Shown: piece by piece, positions 1 to 9,049 of the stretch | How positions within the stretch are numbered: position 1 is the stretch's first letter | Layout: each line of letters opens with the position of its first letter | Assembly (NCBI RefSeq): GCF_019801965.1 | Contig: NZ_JAHVIA010000006.1 | Span: 124,001 to 188,000 of the forward strand | DNA from: Salipiger bermudensis | GTDB lineage: Bacteria; Pseudomonadota; Alphaproteobacteria; Rhodobacterales; Rhodobacteraceae | Length of the DNA: 64,000 nucleotides | Direction of reading: 5' to 3' | The notes under the pieces: model-generated | What the model was told of the DNA's origin: nothing | The model's input: only the letters and a program-made list of their open reading frames with translations | The model's database searches: none | Made by a program: the position numbers and the translations under genes

Positions 1-266
1 TGTACCGCGACCTCGGGCGGCGCCATCACGCCAAGCGCGTTCTGGAAGCCCACGCCGCAGAGCGGCAGCATCGCCATCGCCTGCGCGAGCGGCACCTCGG
101 GGGCAAAGACCAGCGCCGCCTGCGCCACGCTGGCGTTGACGCGATAGGCCACCAGCCCCGCGTCGCAGCCCAGCAGCGCGCGCTGGCAGGCATGGTCGAA
201 GGCGTCGGTCGAGACCTCCTCGCCCCAGAGCAGCGGCGGAAACGCCAGTGCCTCGGCCTCGCTCAT
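1..266 (-). CDS. Biotin/lipoate ligase-like protein (DUF4444 type), cut by window edge
   Basis: The first 88 codons of a minus-strand gene whose remainder lies left of the window. The translation carries LPLCGVGFQNALG followed by PPEV, a stretch I associate with the biotin/lipoate protein ligase-like family (DUF4444) found beside formate dehydrogenase accessory genes in Rhodobacterales. The ATG at 264-266 overlaps the stop of the upstream mrp-like gene (ATGA), so the two are translationally coupled. It closes a four-gene minus-strand accessory operon. The substrate is unknown, and a true ligase activity cannot be judged from the N-terminus alone. Confidence 0.6.
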   Translation of the reverse strand, partial: MSEAEALAFPPLLWGEEVSTDAFDHACQRALLGCDAGLVAYRVNASVAQAALVFAPEVPLAQAMAMLPLCGVGFQNALGVMAPPEVAV

Positions 267-1327
267 GCCACCCCCTTCGCCACCAGCGCCGCGGCGACGT
301 CGTGAAACGCCTTGGCCTGCCCGCTGTCGGGCTGGCTTACCACGATGGGCGCGCCGCCGTCGGAGGCCAGCCGGATCTGCAGGTCGAGCGGGATCTCGGC
401 CAGCAGCGGCACGCCGAGCTTGGCCGCCTCGGAGGCGACACCGCCATGGCCGAAGACATGCTCCTCGTGGCCGCAGGCCGAGCAGATATGCGTCGACATG
501 TTCTCGATCATGCCAAGCAACGGCACGTTGAGCTGCTTGAACATGTCGATGCCCTTGCGCGCATCCAGAAGCGCCACGTCCTGCGGCGTCGAGACCACGA
601 TGGCGCCGTCGACCTGCGCCTTCTGGCTCAGCGTCATCTGCACGTCGCCGGTGCCGGGCGGAAGATCGACCAGCAGCACGTCGAGCGCGCCCCATTGCAC
701 CTGCATCATCATCTGCTGCAGCGCGCCCATCAGCATCGGCCCGCGCCAGACCACCGCCTGATCATCGTTGGTCATCAGGCCGATTGACATCATGGTGACG
801 CCGTGGTTGCGCAGCGGCAGGATGGTCTTGCCATCCGGGCTCGCCGGGCGGCCCGAGACGCCAAGCATCCGCGGCTGGCTCGGCCCGTAGACATCGGCAT
901 CGAGCAGACCGACGCGCCGGCCCTGCTGCGCCAGCGCGCAGGCGAGGTTCGACGACACGGTCGACTTGCCCACCCCGCCCTTGCCGCTGGCAATGGCGAT
1001 GATGTGGTTGACGCCGGGGATCTTCTGCGGCCCCTGAGGCTCGGCCTTGCGGGCGCGCAGCTCGGGCGGCGCTTTCTCGGTGTGGCCGGTCATCACGATC
1101 GACACCGACGCGACGCCCTCGGCGGCCTTCAGCGCCGCCTCGGCCTCGTCCTTCACCTTGGTGTAGGCGGTGCTGGCGCTCGGCGGGATCTCCATGACGA
1201 AACGCACCGCGCCCGCCTCGTCGACGTTGAGCGCGCGGACCACGCCGCTCGAAAGGATATCGCCGCCCGCGACCGGGTCGGCGATGCTCTTCAGGACGGC
1301 CTGAACCGCCTCTCTGCTGGCTGGCAA
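263..1327 (-). CDS. Mrp/ApbC-family iron-sulfur carrier ATPase
   Basis: A 354-aa cytosolic P-loop ATPase of the Mrp/NBP35 family, which carries or inserts Fe-S clusters. The N-terminal about 90 residues match a MIP18/DUF59 domain. The deviant Walker A GKGGVGKST follows IIAIAS at roughly residue 115, LLVDLPPGTGD is the switch region, and a C-x2-C pair (CSACG) near residue 282 is the expected cluster-bridging motif. It lies 3 bp after the DUF6494 gene and overlaps the next gene by ATGA. Fe-S supply to the adjacent cluster-rich formate dehydrogenase and polyferredoxin is a reasonable inference. Confidence 0.9.
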   Translation of the reverse strand: MPASREAVQAVLKSIADPVAGGDILSSGVVRALNVDEAGAVRFVMEIPPSASTAYTKVKDEAEAALKAAEGVASVSIVMTGHTEKAPPELRARKAEPQGPQKIPGVNHIIAIASGKGGVGKSTVSSNLACALAQQGRRVGLLDADVYGPSQPRMLGVSGRPASPDGKTILPLRNHGVTMMSIGLMTNDDQAVVWRGPMLMGALQQMMMQVQWGALDVLLVDLPPGTGDVQMTLSQKAQVDGAIVVSTPQDVALLDARKGIDMFKQLNVPLLGMIENMSTHICSACGHEEHVFGHGGVASEAAKLGVPLLAEIPLDLQIRLASDGGAPIVVSQPDSGQAKAFHDVAAALVAKGVA

Positions 1328-1330
1328 GGT

Positions 1331-1522
1331 TTACTCCTGTCCCTTGATCTCGCCGTCGACCTCATGGGTCAGACCAAGCTCTTCAATGGTCACCACCGCC
1401 TTGACCTTGAAGGTCTTGCCGGCGGTGTCGGCGCCGCGCATGGCCTCCTCGATGGCCTGCTGCGAGGTGACGCCCACCTGCTTGAGGAACTTGCGCATGG
1501 ACATGTTGAAATCGTCGCTCAT
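1331..1522 (-). CDS. DUF6494 family small protein
   Basis: A 63-aa protein beginning MSDDFNMSMRKFLKQVGVTSQ and matching the short DUF6494 family that accompanies formate dehydrogenase accessory genes. It has no signal peptide or membrane segment. The first half looks helical and the second half alternates charged and beta-type residues. It sits 23 bp after the polyferredoxin gene and 3 bp before the mrp-like gene. No biochemical function is known to me; the position suggests a helper in FDH maturation. Confidence 0.75.
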   Translation of the reverse strand: MSDDFNMSMRKFLKQVGVTSQQAIEEAMRGADTAGKTFKVKAVVTIEELGLTHEVDGEIKGQE

Positions 1523-1545
1523 CGTGGCCTCCCTGTCTGGCGCGC

Positions 1546-3492
1546 TCAGTGGTCGCGCCGCTTGCTGAGATAATCGTCGGTGGTGCGCGGCCGCCTCGGC
1601 TCGCCCACCGCGAAGGGGTTGTTGTCGGAATGATACTGCGCGTTGACGCGGCAGTCGTCACACATCTGGATCATCCGCAGCTTGTCGCCGTCGAACATCG
1701 GATGGGCCTGAAGCTTTTCGGTGATCCGGTCAATGGTCGATTTCACCCCGAAGAGCGTACCGCATTCGACGCAAGGGAACGGCTCTTCCTCGTTCAGCAC
1801 TCGCTGGTCGAAGGCCTCCTCGGTCAGCAAGAGCCGCGGCTCGTAGGCGATGGCGTCCTCGGGGCAGACATTGGCGCAGAGCCCGCATTGCAGGCAGGCG
1901 TCTTCCTGGAAGCGCAGCTGCGGCAGGTCGGGGTTGTCGCCAAGCGCGCCCGAAGGGCAGAGCGAGACGCAGGAGAGACAGAGCGTGCAGGCGTCCTGGT
2001 CGACCAGCACCGCGCCATAGGGAGCGCCCTCGGGCAGCGCCAGGCTCTCGGCCTCGGGATGCAGCGCCCGCGCCGCCTGACGTGTGATCTGCCGCCGGGT
2101 GCCCAGCGGGCGCACCGGCGTGGCGACCGGGGCGGGCGCCTCCTCGGCGTAGAGCGCCGCCGACATGGCGTCGGTATCGGGGGTGTCGAGCAGCGCGACC
2201 TTGCCGCCGCCCGAGATGGCGTTCGAGAGCGAAACCTGCGTCTCGAGCGCCGGAAGGTCGGCCCCGGGCCCCGGCAGCAGCGTCACCGAGGCGAAGCCGG
2301 CGGCGAGCGCGGCCACGGTCTCGGCATGGCCGAAGGCGCCGATGGCGCGGATCTCGAGCGGGATGACATCCGCCGGCAGGCCATCGCCATGGCGTGCCGA
2401 GAGCCGGATCATCTCGGCGCCGTGGGCATCGTGGACCAGCAGGCGCGGCGCGTGGCCTCCTGCGTCGAGGTAGGCCTTGGCCAGCGTCTGCACCCGGCGG
2501 AATGTCAGGTCCACCGGCGGCGCGTCGTAGCTGATCGCCCCCGAGGGGCAGGCCGAGGAACAGGCGCCGCAGCCGGCGCAGATCATCGGATCGACCGTGA
2601 CATGCTCGCCATCGGGCGAGATCGCCCCGGTCGGGCAGAGGTCGAGGCAGGAGGTGCAGCCGACCTGACCGGCGCGGCTATGGGCGCAGAGCAGCGGCTC
2701 GGTGCGGACGTAGAGCGGCTTTTCGAAGGTGCCGACGAGATGCGACGCCGCCATCACCGCCGCGGCAACGGCCTGCGGGCGGCCCGGATCGGCGCGCAGG
2801 TAGCCCTCGCGCTTCTCATGCGCCGGGAACAGCGGCACGTCGCGGCGAAGGTCGAGGATCACGTCGCAGTCCGAGACGCCGCCGTCGCGCGGCTCGGTCA
2901 GGGTAAAGCTGCCGCGCCCGCCGGGCTCGATCATGCGCAGCGCGTCGATGGTCACCCGGAACTGGCCGAGCGCCCCCTGCGCCTTGCGCAGCTGCCCGGT
3001 GATCACGTCATAGGCGCGGCTGTCGGGCAGCTCTTCGCCGCGCTCGAGCAGCACGGTGACGCCGAGATGCGGTGCCAGCTGTTCGGCGGCCTCGAGCGCC
3101 ACCTCGGGCGCGCCGAGGATCAGGCACAGCCCCTCCGAGATCACGTCGAGCGATTTCTCAGGCGCGGCGGGCAGCATGGCCTCCGCCGCCAATGCGGACA
3201 TTTTGGGTAGTTTGGAGGCTTCGTCGGCGCTCCACCCGGCCCGGTCGCGCAGGTCGAGGAGCGGCGCGGGCTCGAGGTCGAGCTCCTCGGCGAGGGCCTC
3301 GAAGGTGCGCGCCTCCTGAGTGCAGCACAGCACTGCATTACCTCGCGTCAACCCTTTTGCGGCAAGCTCGATCTGAGAGGTGCAGAGCGCCTTGCAAGGG
3401 GGGGTCACCTCGAATCCCGTCGCCTCGGACAACGCCTTGGCGTCGATCGACTGGGTGCCCATGCAATCGCATGTTATCAAGGTCTTGGTCAT
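1546..3492 (-). CDS. Polyferredoxin-like 4Fe-4S protein of the FDH accessory cluster
   Basis: A 648-aa cytosolic protein with several [4Fe-4S] ferredoxin modules. CTSCLDLCP and CAGCGACSSACP lie in the middle, and CTLCLSCVSLCP and CLQCGLCANVCP lie near residues 500-545. The N-terminus has extra cysteines (CDCMGTQS, CKALC, CC) and the C-terminus has CVECG and MCDDC pairs. Such proteins sit divergently to DUF3305/DUF3306/FDH genes in Rhodobacterales. A role in electron transfer or sulfur/cofactor delivery to FDH is inferred. It is the first gene of the minus accessory operon, with an ATG at 3490-3492. Confidence 0.8.
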   Translation of the reverse strand: MTKTLITCDCMGTQSIDAKALSEATGFEVTPPCKALCTSQIELAAKGLTRGNAVLCCTQEARTFEALAEELDLEPAPLLDLRDRAGWSADEASKLPKMSALAAEAMLPAAPEKSLDVISEGLCLILGAPEVALEAAEQLAPHLGVTVLLERGEELPDSRAYDVITGQLRKAQGALGQFRVTIDALRMIEPGGRGSFTLTEPRDGGVSDCDVILDLRRDVPLFPAHEKREGYLRADPGRPQAVAAAVMAASHLVGTFEKPLYVRTEPLLCAHSRAGQVGCTSCLDLCPTGAISPDGEHVTVDPMICAGCGACSSACPSGAISYDAPPVDLTFRRVQTLAKAYLDAGGHAPRLLVHDAHGAEMIRLSARHGDGLPADVIPLEIRAIGAFGHAETVAALAAGFASVTLLPGPGADLPALETQVSLSNAISGGGKVALLDTPDTDAMSAALYAEEAPAPVATPVRPLGTRRQITRQAARALHPEAESLALPEGAPYGAVLVDQDACTLCLSCVSLCPSGALGDNPDLPQLRFQEDACLQCGLCANVCPEDAIAYEPRLLLTEEAFDQRVLNEEEPFPCVECGTLFGVKSTIDRITEKLQAHPMFDGDKLRMIQMCDDCRVNAQYHSDNNPFAVGEPRRPRTTDDYLSKRRDH

Positions 3493-3648
3493 GGTGTCCT
3501 TCCTGACGGGCGCGGCACTTCCCGGCCCCTCATCGCGCGGTTCGCCCGATAGCTACCCTTGATTCGCGGCGCTTCTCAACTCAAATCCCCGCGCGGAATT
3601 CCACCGTCGCCGGCCACGTTGGCGCCCGACGGTCCGAGGTGATTCGCA

Positions 3649-3716
3649 TGCCGCAGTGCGGCACTTTTCCCAATCAAAATACTCGGATTGGACAGTCTGT
3701 CCCTGCGCAATCCGAG
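3649..3716. promoter_or_regulatory. Palindromes in the divergent fdh control region
   Basis: The 344-bp gap 3493-3836 separates divergent FDH gene sets. It contains a perfect palindrome TGCCGCA-G-TGCGGCA (3649-3663). It also has nested repeats: CTCGGATTG/CAATCCGAG (arms 3682-3690 and 3708-3716) enclosing GGAC-AGTCT-GTCC (3690-3702). These are good operator candidates. I could not place a convincing -35/-10 pair or a -24/-12 sigma-54 promoter. Confidence 0.45.
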
Positions 3717-3836
3717 CCCTCGCGGCGGATGCCCAAATTGTCCCGGAACGAACAAAGAATACTGCCGTGTACCGATTGCCCCTTTCCTGGTCCCCGCTAC
3801 GTGTTTCAATCAGGGCGGAGGAGAAGAAGGTTCATC

Positions 3837-4400
3837 GTGACAGCGTATCCGAGCAACGATCAATACATGCCCGTGGGTGTCGTGCTGCGCCGCACGCCCG
3901 GCGCCACCCGTTGGGCCAAGTATGCCTGGCGGGCGGTCGCCGTGCTGCCGGGCGCCGGCCCCGCCGACTGGCGCGAGCTGCGCCGCGAGGGCGAGACGGT
4001 CGAGTATCACGCCGCCACCCTGCCGCTCGAGCTCTACCGCGCCGAGACCGAGGCCTATCTGCACGGCATCACCGCCCGCGAGCCCAGCGTCTACGTGGTG
4101 ATGCGCAAGATCGTCGGCGAGCACCCGTTCGAGGTCGCCCTGGTGACCGCCTCACCCTACGAGGCGCAGGATTACTGCGACAGCGGCGAGGACGTGGTCG
4201 AGAAGGTGCCGATGCCGCAGGGCCTCTTGGCCTGGGTCGGCGATTTCGTCGAGCGCCACCACGAGGACGAGGAATTCGTCAAGCGCCGCCGCAAGAACGC
4301 CAAGGTGGACGGCCAGCAGGATGGCATCGGCGATCCGCGCATCGTCAAGCCGGCCGACATCTACGCCTCGCCCACCCTCAAGCGGGGGCGTCTGCAATGA
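3837..4400 (+). CDS. DUF3305 domain protein
   Basis: A 187-aa protein starting at GTG 3837, with GAAGG 6 nt upstream; the open frame upstream has no better start. The sequence (MPVGVVLRRTPGATRWAKY onward, with FEVALVTASPYEAQDY) matches DUF3305, a family found almost only next to DUF3306 and TorD-like genes in FDH loci. It has no signal peptide, so it should be cytosolic. It overlaps the DUF3306 gene by ATGA. An accessory role in FDH assembly or maturation is inferred from context only. Confidence 0.8.
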   Translation: MTAYPSNDQYMPVGVVLRRTPGATRWAKYAWRAVAVLPGAGPADWRELRREGETVEYHAATLPLELYRAETEAYLHGITAREPSVYVVMRKIVGEHPFEVALVTASPYEAQDYCDSGEDVVEKVPMPQGLLAWVGDFVERHHEDEEFVKRRRKNAKVDGQQDGIGDPRIVKPADIYASPTLKRGRLQ

Positions 4401-5044
4401 AGGATTTCTGGTCGCGCCGGAAGGCCGCCGTCGAGGCCGAGCAGAAGGCCGAGACCGAGGCGCAGATCGAGGCGCAGCGCGCCGAGGACGAGGCGAAGCT
4501 GGCCGAGCGCAGCGACGAGGAGCTGCTGGCCGAGGCCGGCCTGCCACTGCCCGAAGAGATCACCGACGGCGAGATGGTGCAGAAGTTCCTCAAGTCGCAG
4601 CTGCCCCGCCGCCTGAAAAACCGCGCGCTCCGGACGCTCTGGCGCTCCAATCCGGTGCTGGCCTGCCTCGACGGGCTCAACGACTATGACACCGACTTCA
4701 CCTTCGTGACCCCGGCGGCGGACTTCAAGACGACCTACCAGGTCGGCAAGGGCCTGCTCGCGCATCTCGACTACGTCGCCCAGGGCGCGGCCGAGGACGA
4801 TGCGGCGCAGCCCGCGTCGGAGGAGGCCCCCGCCGCCATCGCCGCGCAGGCCGAGACCACCTCGCTGCGCGCCCCCGAGACGCTGGGCCCGACCATCGAG
4901 GCGCAGCCCGAGATCCCGCCGCTCGAGGCGCCCACGCCCGAACCGGCGCCCGAGATCGCCCAAACCGAGACACACCCCGAAGAGGAAGACAGCCTGCTGC
5001 CGGCGAGCAGCCGCCGCATGCGCTTCCGCTTCGAGGCCAGCTGA
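4397..5044 (+). CDS. DUF3306 domain protein
   Basis: A 215-aa protein beginning MKDFWSRRKAAVEAEQKAE, the usual opening of DUF3306. A long Glu/Lys/Ala-rich helical N-terminus (likely coiled coil) precedes the conserved core around LPRRLKNRALRTLWRSNPVLACLDGLNDYDTDF-type residues. The C-terminal 80 residues are Pro/Glu/Ala-rich and low complexity. It overlaps DUF3305 by ATGA and the TorD-like gene by TGATG, so the three are translationally coupled. Its function is unknown; it is probably an FDH assembly partner. Confidence 0.8.
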   Translation: MKDFWSRRKAAVEAEQKAETEAQIEAQRAEDEAKLAERSDEELLAEAGLPLPEEITDGEMVQKFLKSQLPRRLKNRALRTLWRSNPVLACLDGLNDYDTDFTFVTPAADFKTTYQVGKGLLAHLDYVAQGAAEDDAAQPASEEAPAAIAAQAETTSLRAPETLGPTIEAQPEIPPLEAPTPEPAPEIAQTETHPEEEDSLLPASSRRMRFRFEAS

Positions 5045-5691
5045 TGACGGACAAATCCCCCATGAGTGCAGCTCCCGACCTGACGACCGAAGCGAAGCCC
5101 GCGCCGAAGATCGCGGAAGAGGATCGCCTGCGCGCCGATCTCTACAACTTCCTCGGCCTGATCCTTGCCCGCCCCGCCGATCAAGGCCTGATCGACCAAT
5201 GCGCCGGGCTCAGCGGCGACGCGAGCCCGGTGGGCGAAGCGGTGACCACGCTCGCCAAGGTCGCCAAGATCTCCCGCCCCGCCGCGGTCGAGAGCGAGTA
5301 TAACCGCCTGTTCATCGGCCTTGGCCGCGGCGAGCTGCTGCCCTACGCCTCCTATTACCTGACGGGCTTCCTCAACGAGAAGCCGCTGGCGCAGCTCCGC
5401 CAGGACATGACGGCGCGCGGCCTCGCCCGCGCCGAGAACGTGTTCGAGCCCGAGGACAACATCGCCTCGCTGATGGAGATGATGGGCGCGATGATCGTCG
5501 GCCGCTTCGGGGTGCCGGCGACGCTGGGCCAGCAGAAGAGCTTCTTCAACAGGCATATCGGCCCCTGGGCCGCGCATTTCTTTTCGGATCTCGAGGGCGC
5601 CAAGAACTCGGTCTTCTATGCCCCGGTCGGACGTCTCGGCCGGGCTTTCATGGAGATCGAGGCCGAGGCGTTCCGGATGAGCGCGGAGTGA
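5044..5691 (+). CDS. TorD/DmsD-family molybdoenzyme chaperone
   Basis: A 215-aa all-helical cytosolic chaperone of the TorD family, about the usual length. Recognisable features are the N-terminal RADLYNFLGLILARPAD, the ESEYNRLFIGLGRGELLPYASYYLTG core, and EPEDNIASLMEMM. TorD proteins bind the Tat signal of a molybdoenzyme catalytic subunit and hold it back until cofactor is inserted. Its client here should be FdhA encoded downstream, possibly together with the small Tat peptide that follows. Confidence 0.88.
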   Translation: MTDKSPMSAAPDLTTEAKPAPKIAEEDRLRADLYNFLGLILARPADQGLIDQCAGLSGDASPVGEAVTTLAKVAKISRPAAVESEYNRLFIGLGRGELLPYASYYLTGFLNEKPLAQLRQDMTARGLARAENVFEPEDNIASLMEMMGAMIVGRFGVPATLGQQKSFFNRHIGPWAAHFFSDLEGAKNSVFYAPVGRLGRAFMEIEAEAFRMSAE

Positions 5692-5741
5692 TCCGCATCC
5701 CGGCGGGCAACCGCCAAAACCCTGAGAGAGGAGGTCTCTCC

Positions 5742-5936
5742 ATGACGAGGAAAGACGAGACGGCCAAGAGCCGCCGCGACTTCCTGAAACTGGCTTCGAC
5801 CGGCGCACCGCTCGCGGCGGTTGCCGTCGCCACCACCGGCGGCACCGAGGCCGAGGCCGCAGAGCCCGACCTGGCATCGTCCAAGATCCAGGACACCGCG
5901 CACACCCGCGCCTACTACGCCGCCGCCCGGTTCTGA
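5742..5936 (+). CDS. Small Tat-signal protein of the FDH region
   Basis: A 64-aa protein with a twin-arginine signal (SRRDFLKLAS, then a hydrophobic ATGAPLAAVAVATTG-like stretch) and a short mature tail ending YYAAARF. It matches the small 'formate dehydrogenase region TAT target' family, which sits directly upstream of the FDH catalytic subunit. The ATG at 5742 has GGAGG about 7 nt upstream. The mature part is too short for an enzyme. It may help export or anchor the complex, but its role is unproven. Confidence 0.75.
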   Translation: MTRKDETAKSRRDFLKLASTGAPLAAVAVATTGGTEAEAAEPDLASSKIQDTAHTRAYYAAARF

Positions 5937-6058
5937 CCGGACGCTGGATTTCCCGCCAAGGACGACTGGTTGCGTGACGCCCGACTGTCCGAGGCACCTG
6001 TAATACCAAGCAAGCGAGGCACCATGCGGGGGCCGAGCACGCAAGGGGAGTGAGAAAC

Positions 6059-9037
6059 ATGTTGAGGAAAAAGACCAACGGGGTTGCGCGACGCCCCCAG
6101 CGGACAAGTATCCTTTCCGAGGTGGCCAACGCCTCGGTTGACCGCCGCGCCTTCCTGCGCGGCTCGGGTCTGGCGATCGGCGGGCTTGCGGCAGTGGCCG
6201 CCACCGGCGGCACCGTGACCCAGGCCACCGCCGCGACCGCGGCCACCGGCGACGTGAAGCGGGTCAAATCCGTCTGCACCCACTGCTCGGTCGGCTGCAC
6301 CGTCGAAGCAGAGGTCCAGGGCGGCGTCTGGATCGGGCAGGAGCCCGGCTGGGACAGCCCGTTCAACCTCGGCGCCCACTGCGCCAAGGGTGCCTCGGTG
6401 CGCGAGCACGCGCATGGCGAGCGGCGCCTCAAGTATCCGATGAAGAAGGTGGGCGGCGAATGGCAGCGCATCTCCTGGGAGCAGGCAATCAACGAGATCG
6501 GCGACCAGATGATGTCGATCCGCGACAGCTCGGGCCCGGATTCGGTCTACTGGCTGGGCTCCGCCAAGCACTCGAATGAGCAGGCCTACCTGTTCCGCAA
6601 GTTCGCCGCCTACTGGGGCACGAACAACGTGGATCACCAGGCCCGGATCTGCCACTCGACCACCGTGGCCGGTGTTGCCAACACATGGGGCTACGGCGCC
6701 ATGACCAACAGCTACAACGACATCCACAAGTCGCGCGCGATCTTCATCATCGGCGGCAACCCCGCCGAGGCGCACCCGGTGTCGCTGCAGCACGTGCTGA
6801 AGGCGAAAGAGCAGAACAACGCGCCGCTGATCGTCTGCGACCCGCGCTTCACCCGCACCGCCGCCCACGCGGACGAATATGTCCGCTTTCGTCCGGGCTC
6901 GGACGTGGCGCTGGTCTGGGGCCTGCTCTGGCACATCTTCGAGAACGGCTGGGAAGACCGTGATTTCATCCGCAGCCGCGTTTGGGGCATGGACGAGATC
7001 CGCACCGAGGTCGCCAACTGGACGCCCGACGAGGTCGAGCGCGTCACCGGCGTGCCGGGCAGTCAGCTCGAGCGCGTGGCGCGGACGCTGGCCAACAACC
7101 GTCCGGGCACCGTGATCTGGTGCATGGGCGGCACCCAGCACACCAACGGCAACAACAACACCCGTGCCTACTGCATCCTGCAGCTGGCACTCGGCAACAT
7201 GGGCACCGCCGGTGGCGGCACCAATATCTTCCGCGGCCACGACAACGTGCAGGGCGCGACCGACCTCGGCGTTCTGGCCGACACGCTGCCGGGCTATTAC
7301 GGCCTGACCGCGGGCAGCTGGGCGCACTGGGCCCGGGTCTGGGAAGAGGATCTCGACTGGCTGAAGGGCCGCTTTGCCACGATGCAGGGCAAGGATGGCA
7401 AGGACAAGGCCATGATGAACCTGACCGGCATCCCGGTCAGCCGCTGGATCGACGGCGTGCTCGAGGCCAAGGAAAACCTCGAACAGCCCGACAACACCCG
7501 CGCCATGGTGTTCTGGGGCCACGCCCCGAACTCGCAGACCCGCCTCAAGGAAATGAAGACGGCGATGGAGAAGCTCGACCTGCTGGTCGTGGTCGATCCC
7601 TATCCCACCGTGTCTGCGATCCTGCACGACCGGACCGACAACACCTACCTGCTGCCGGCCTCGACCCAGTTCGAGACCTATGGCTCGGTGACCGCGTCGA
7701 ACCGCTCGATCCAGTGGCGTGACAAGGTGGTGGAGCCGCTCTTCGAGTCGCTTCCCGACCACATCATCATGCACAAGTTCGCCACCAAGTTCGGCTTTGC
7801 GGATCGCCTGTTCCGCAACATCGAGGTGAATGGCGAGGAGCCGCTGATCGAGGATCTCACCCGCGAGTTCAACCGCGGCATGTGGACCGTGGGCTATACC
7901 GGCCAGTCGCCGGAACGGCTCAAGATGCACATGGAGAACCAGCACACCTTCGACCGCACCACGCTGCGCGCCAATGGTGGCCCCGCGGATGGCGATTACT
8001 ACGGCATGCCGTGGCCCTGCTGGGGCACGCCCGAGATGAACCACCCGGGCTCGGCCAACCTCTATGACACCTCGCTTCCGGTGGCGAAGGGCGGCCTGCC
8101 GTTCCGCGCCCGCTACGGCGTCGAGCGCAATGGCGAGAACCTGCTCGCCGAGGGCTCCTACACCGTGGGCTCCGAGATCGAGGATGGCTATCCCGAGTTC
8201 ACCATGCAGATGCTGATCGATCTCGGCTGGGACAGCGACCTGACGCCCTACGAGCGGCGCATGATCGAGTATGTCGCGGGCTATATCGATCAGCGTCCGG
8301 AGACCGACACGGATCTCGGCGAGCAGTCGCAGACCGGGCCCTACCCGTCGGACTTCGCCGAGCAGATCGGCGGCGTGAACTGGAAGACCGACCTCTCGGG
8401 CGGCATCCAGCGCGTGGCGATCGCCCATGGCTGTGCCCCTTACGGCAACGCCAAGGCCCGCTGCGTGGTCTGGACCTTCCCGGACCCGGTCCCGGTGCAC
8501 CGCGAGCCGCTCTACACCAACCGGCGCGATCTGGTGGAAGACTACCCGACCTACGAGGACAAGACCTTCTGGCGCGTGCCGACCATGTACGCCTCGATCC
8601 AGAAGAACGACTTCTCGAAGGACTACCCGATCATCCTCACCTCCGGCCGACTGGTCGAGTACGAGGGTGGCGGCGACGAGACCCGGTCCAACCCGTGGCT
8701 CGCCGAGCTCCAGCAGAACATGTTCGTGGAGATCAACCCGCGCGACGCCAACAATCTCGGCGTACGCGACGGGGCGGATGTCTGGGTCGAGGGCCCCGAG
8801 GGCGGCAAGGTCAAGGTGATGGCCATGGTCACCCCGCGGGTGGGCGAGGGCGTGGCCTTCATGCCCTTCCACTTCGGCGGCCATTTCGAGGGCGAGGATC
8901 TGCGCTCGAAATATCCCGACGGGGCGGATCCCATCGTTCTGGGTGAATCCACCAACACCGCGCAGACCTATGGCTACGACTCTGTCACCCAGATGCAGGA
9001 GACCAAAGCCACCCTCTGCAAGATCATGCCGGCGTAA
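6059..9037 (+). CDS. fdhA: Formate dehydrogenase catalytic (alpha) subunit, cysteine form
   Basis: A 992-aa Tat-exported Mo/W-bis-MGD enzyme oxidising formate to CO2. It has a Tat motif (DRRAFLRGSG), then a [4Fe-4S] site C-x2-C-x3-C (CTHCSVGC) with the fourth Cys in GAHCAKG. The metal-ligand residue is Cys198 in HQARICHSTTVAG, where E. coli FDH-N has selenocysteine. The C-terminal molydopterin-dinucleotide-binding domain contains ILTSGRLVEYEGGG. I chose ATG 6059 over GTG 6050 because AGGGGAG ends 8 nt upstream. It is followed after 12 bp by fdhB. Periplasm-facing, membrane-associated. Confidence 0.93.
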   Translation: MLRKKTNGVARRPQRTSILSEVANASVDRRAFLRGSGLAIGGLAAVAATGGTVTQATAATAATGDVKRVKSVCTHCSVGCTVEAEVQGGVWIGQEPGWDSPFNLGAHCAKGASVREHAHGERRLKYPMKKVGGEWQRISWEQAINEIGDQMMSIRDSSGPDSVYWLGSAKHSNEQAYLFRKFAAYWGTNNVDHQARICHSTTVAGVANTWGYGAMTNSYNDIHKSRAIFIIGGNPAEAHPVSLQHVLKAKEQNNAPLIVCDPRFTRTAAHADEYVRFRPGSDVALVWGLLWHIFENGWEDRDFIRSRVWGMDEIRTEVANWTPDEVERVTGVPGSQLERVARTLANNRPGTVIWCMGGTQHTNGNNNTRAYCILQLALGNMGTAGGGTNIFRGHDNVQGATDLGVLADTLPGYYGLTAGSWAHWARVWEEDLDWLKGRFATMQGKDGKDKAMMNLTGIPVSRWIDGVLEAKENLEQPDNTRAMVFWGHAPNSQTRLKEMKTAMEKLDLLVVVDPYPTVSAILHDRTDNTYLLPASTQFETYGSVTASNRSIQWRDKVVEPLFESLPDHIIMHKFATKFGFADRLFRNIEVNGEEPLIEDLTREFNRGMWTVGYTGQSPERLKMHMENQHTFDRTTLRANGGPADGDYYGMPWPCWGTPEMNHPGSANLYDTSLPVAKGGLPFRARYGVERNGENLLAEGSYTVGSEIEDGYPEFTMQMLIDLGWDSDLTPYERRMIEYVAGYIDQRPETDTDLGEQSQTGPYPSDFAEQIGGVNWKTDLSGGIQRVAIAHGCAPYGNAKARCVVWTFPDPVPVHREPLYTNRRDLVEDYPTYEDKTFWRVPTMYASIQKNDFSKDYPIILTSGRLVEYEGGGDETRSNPWLAELQQNMFVEINPRDANNLGVRDGADVWVEGPEGGKVKVMAMVTPRVGEGVAFMPFHFGGHFEGEDLRSKYPDGADPIVLGESTNTAQTYGYDSVTQMQETKATLCKIMPA

Positions 9038-9049
9038 GGAGAGCGAGAC

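Noticed and set aside
3493-3836. A sigma-54 promoter in the fdh control region
   Set aside because: No TGGC-N8-TTGC arrangement was found.
6648-6655. Selenocysteine at the FDH active site
   Set aside because: The codon is TGC in frame (Cys198); no in-frame TGA or SECIS-like hairpin is needed to read the gene.
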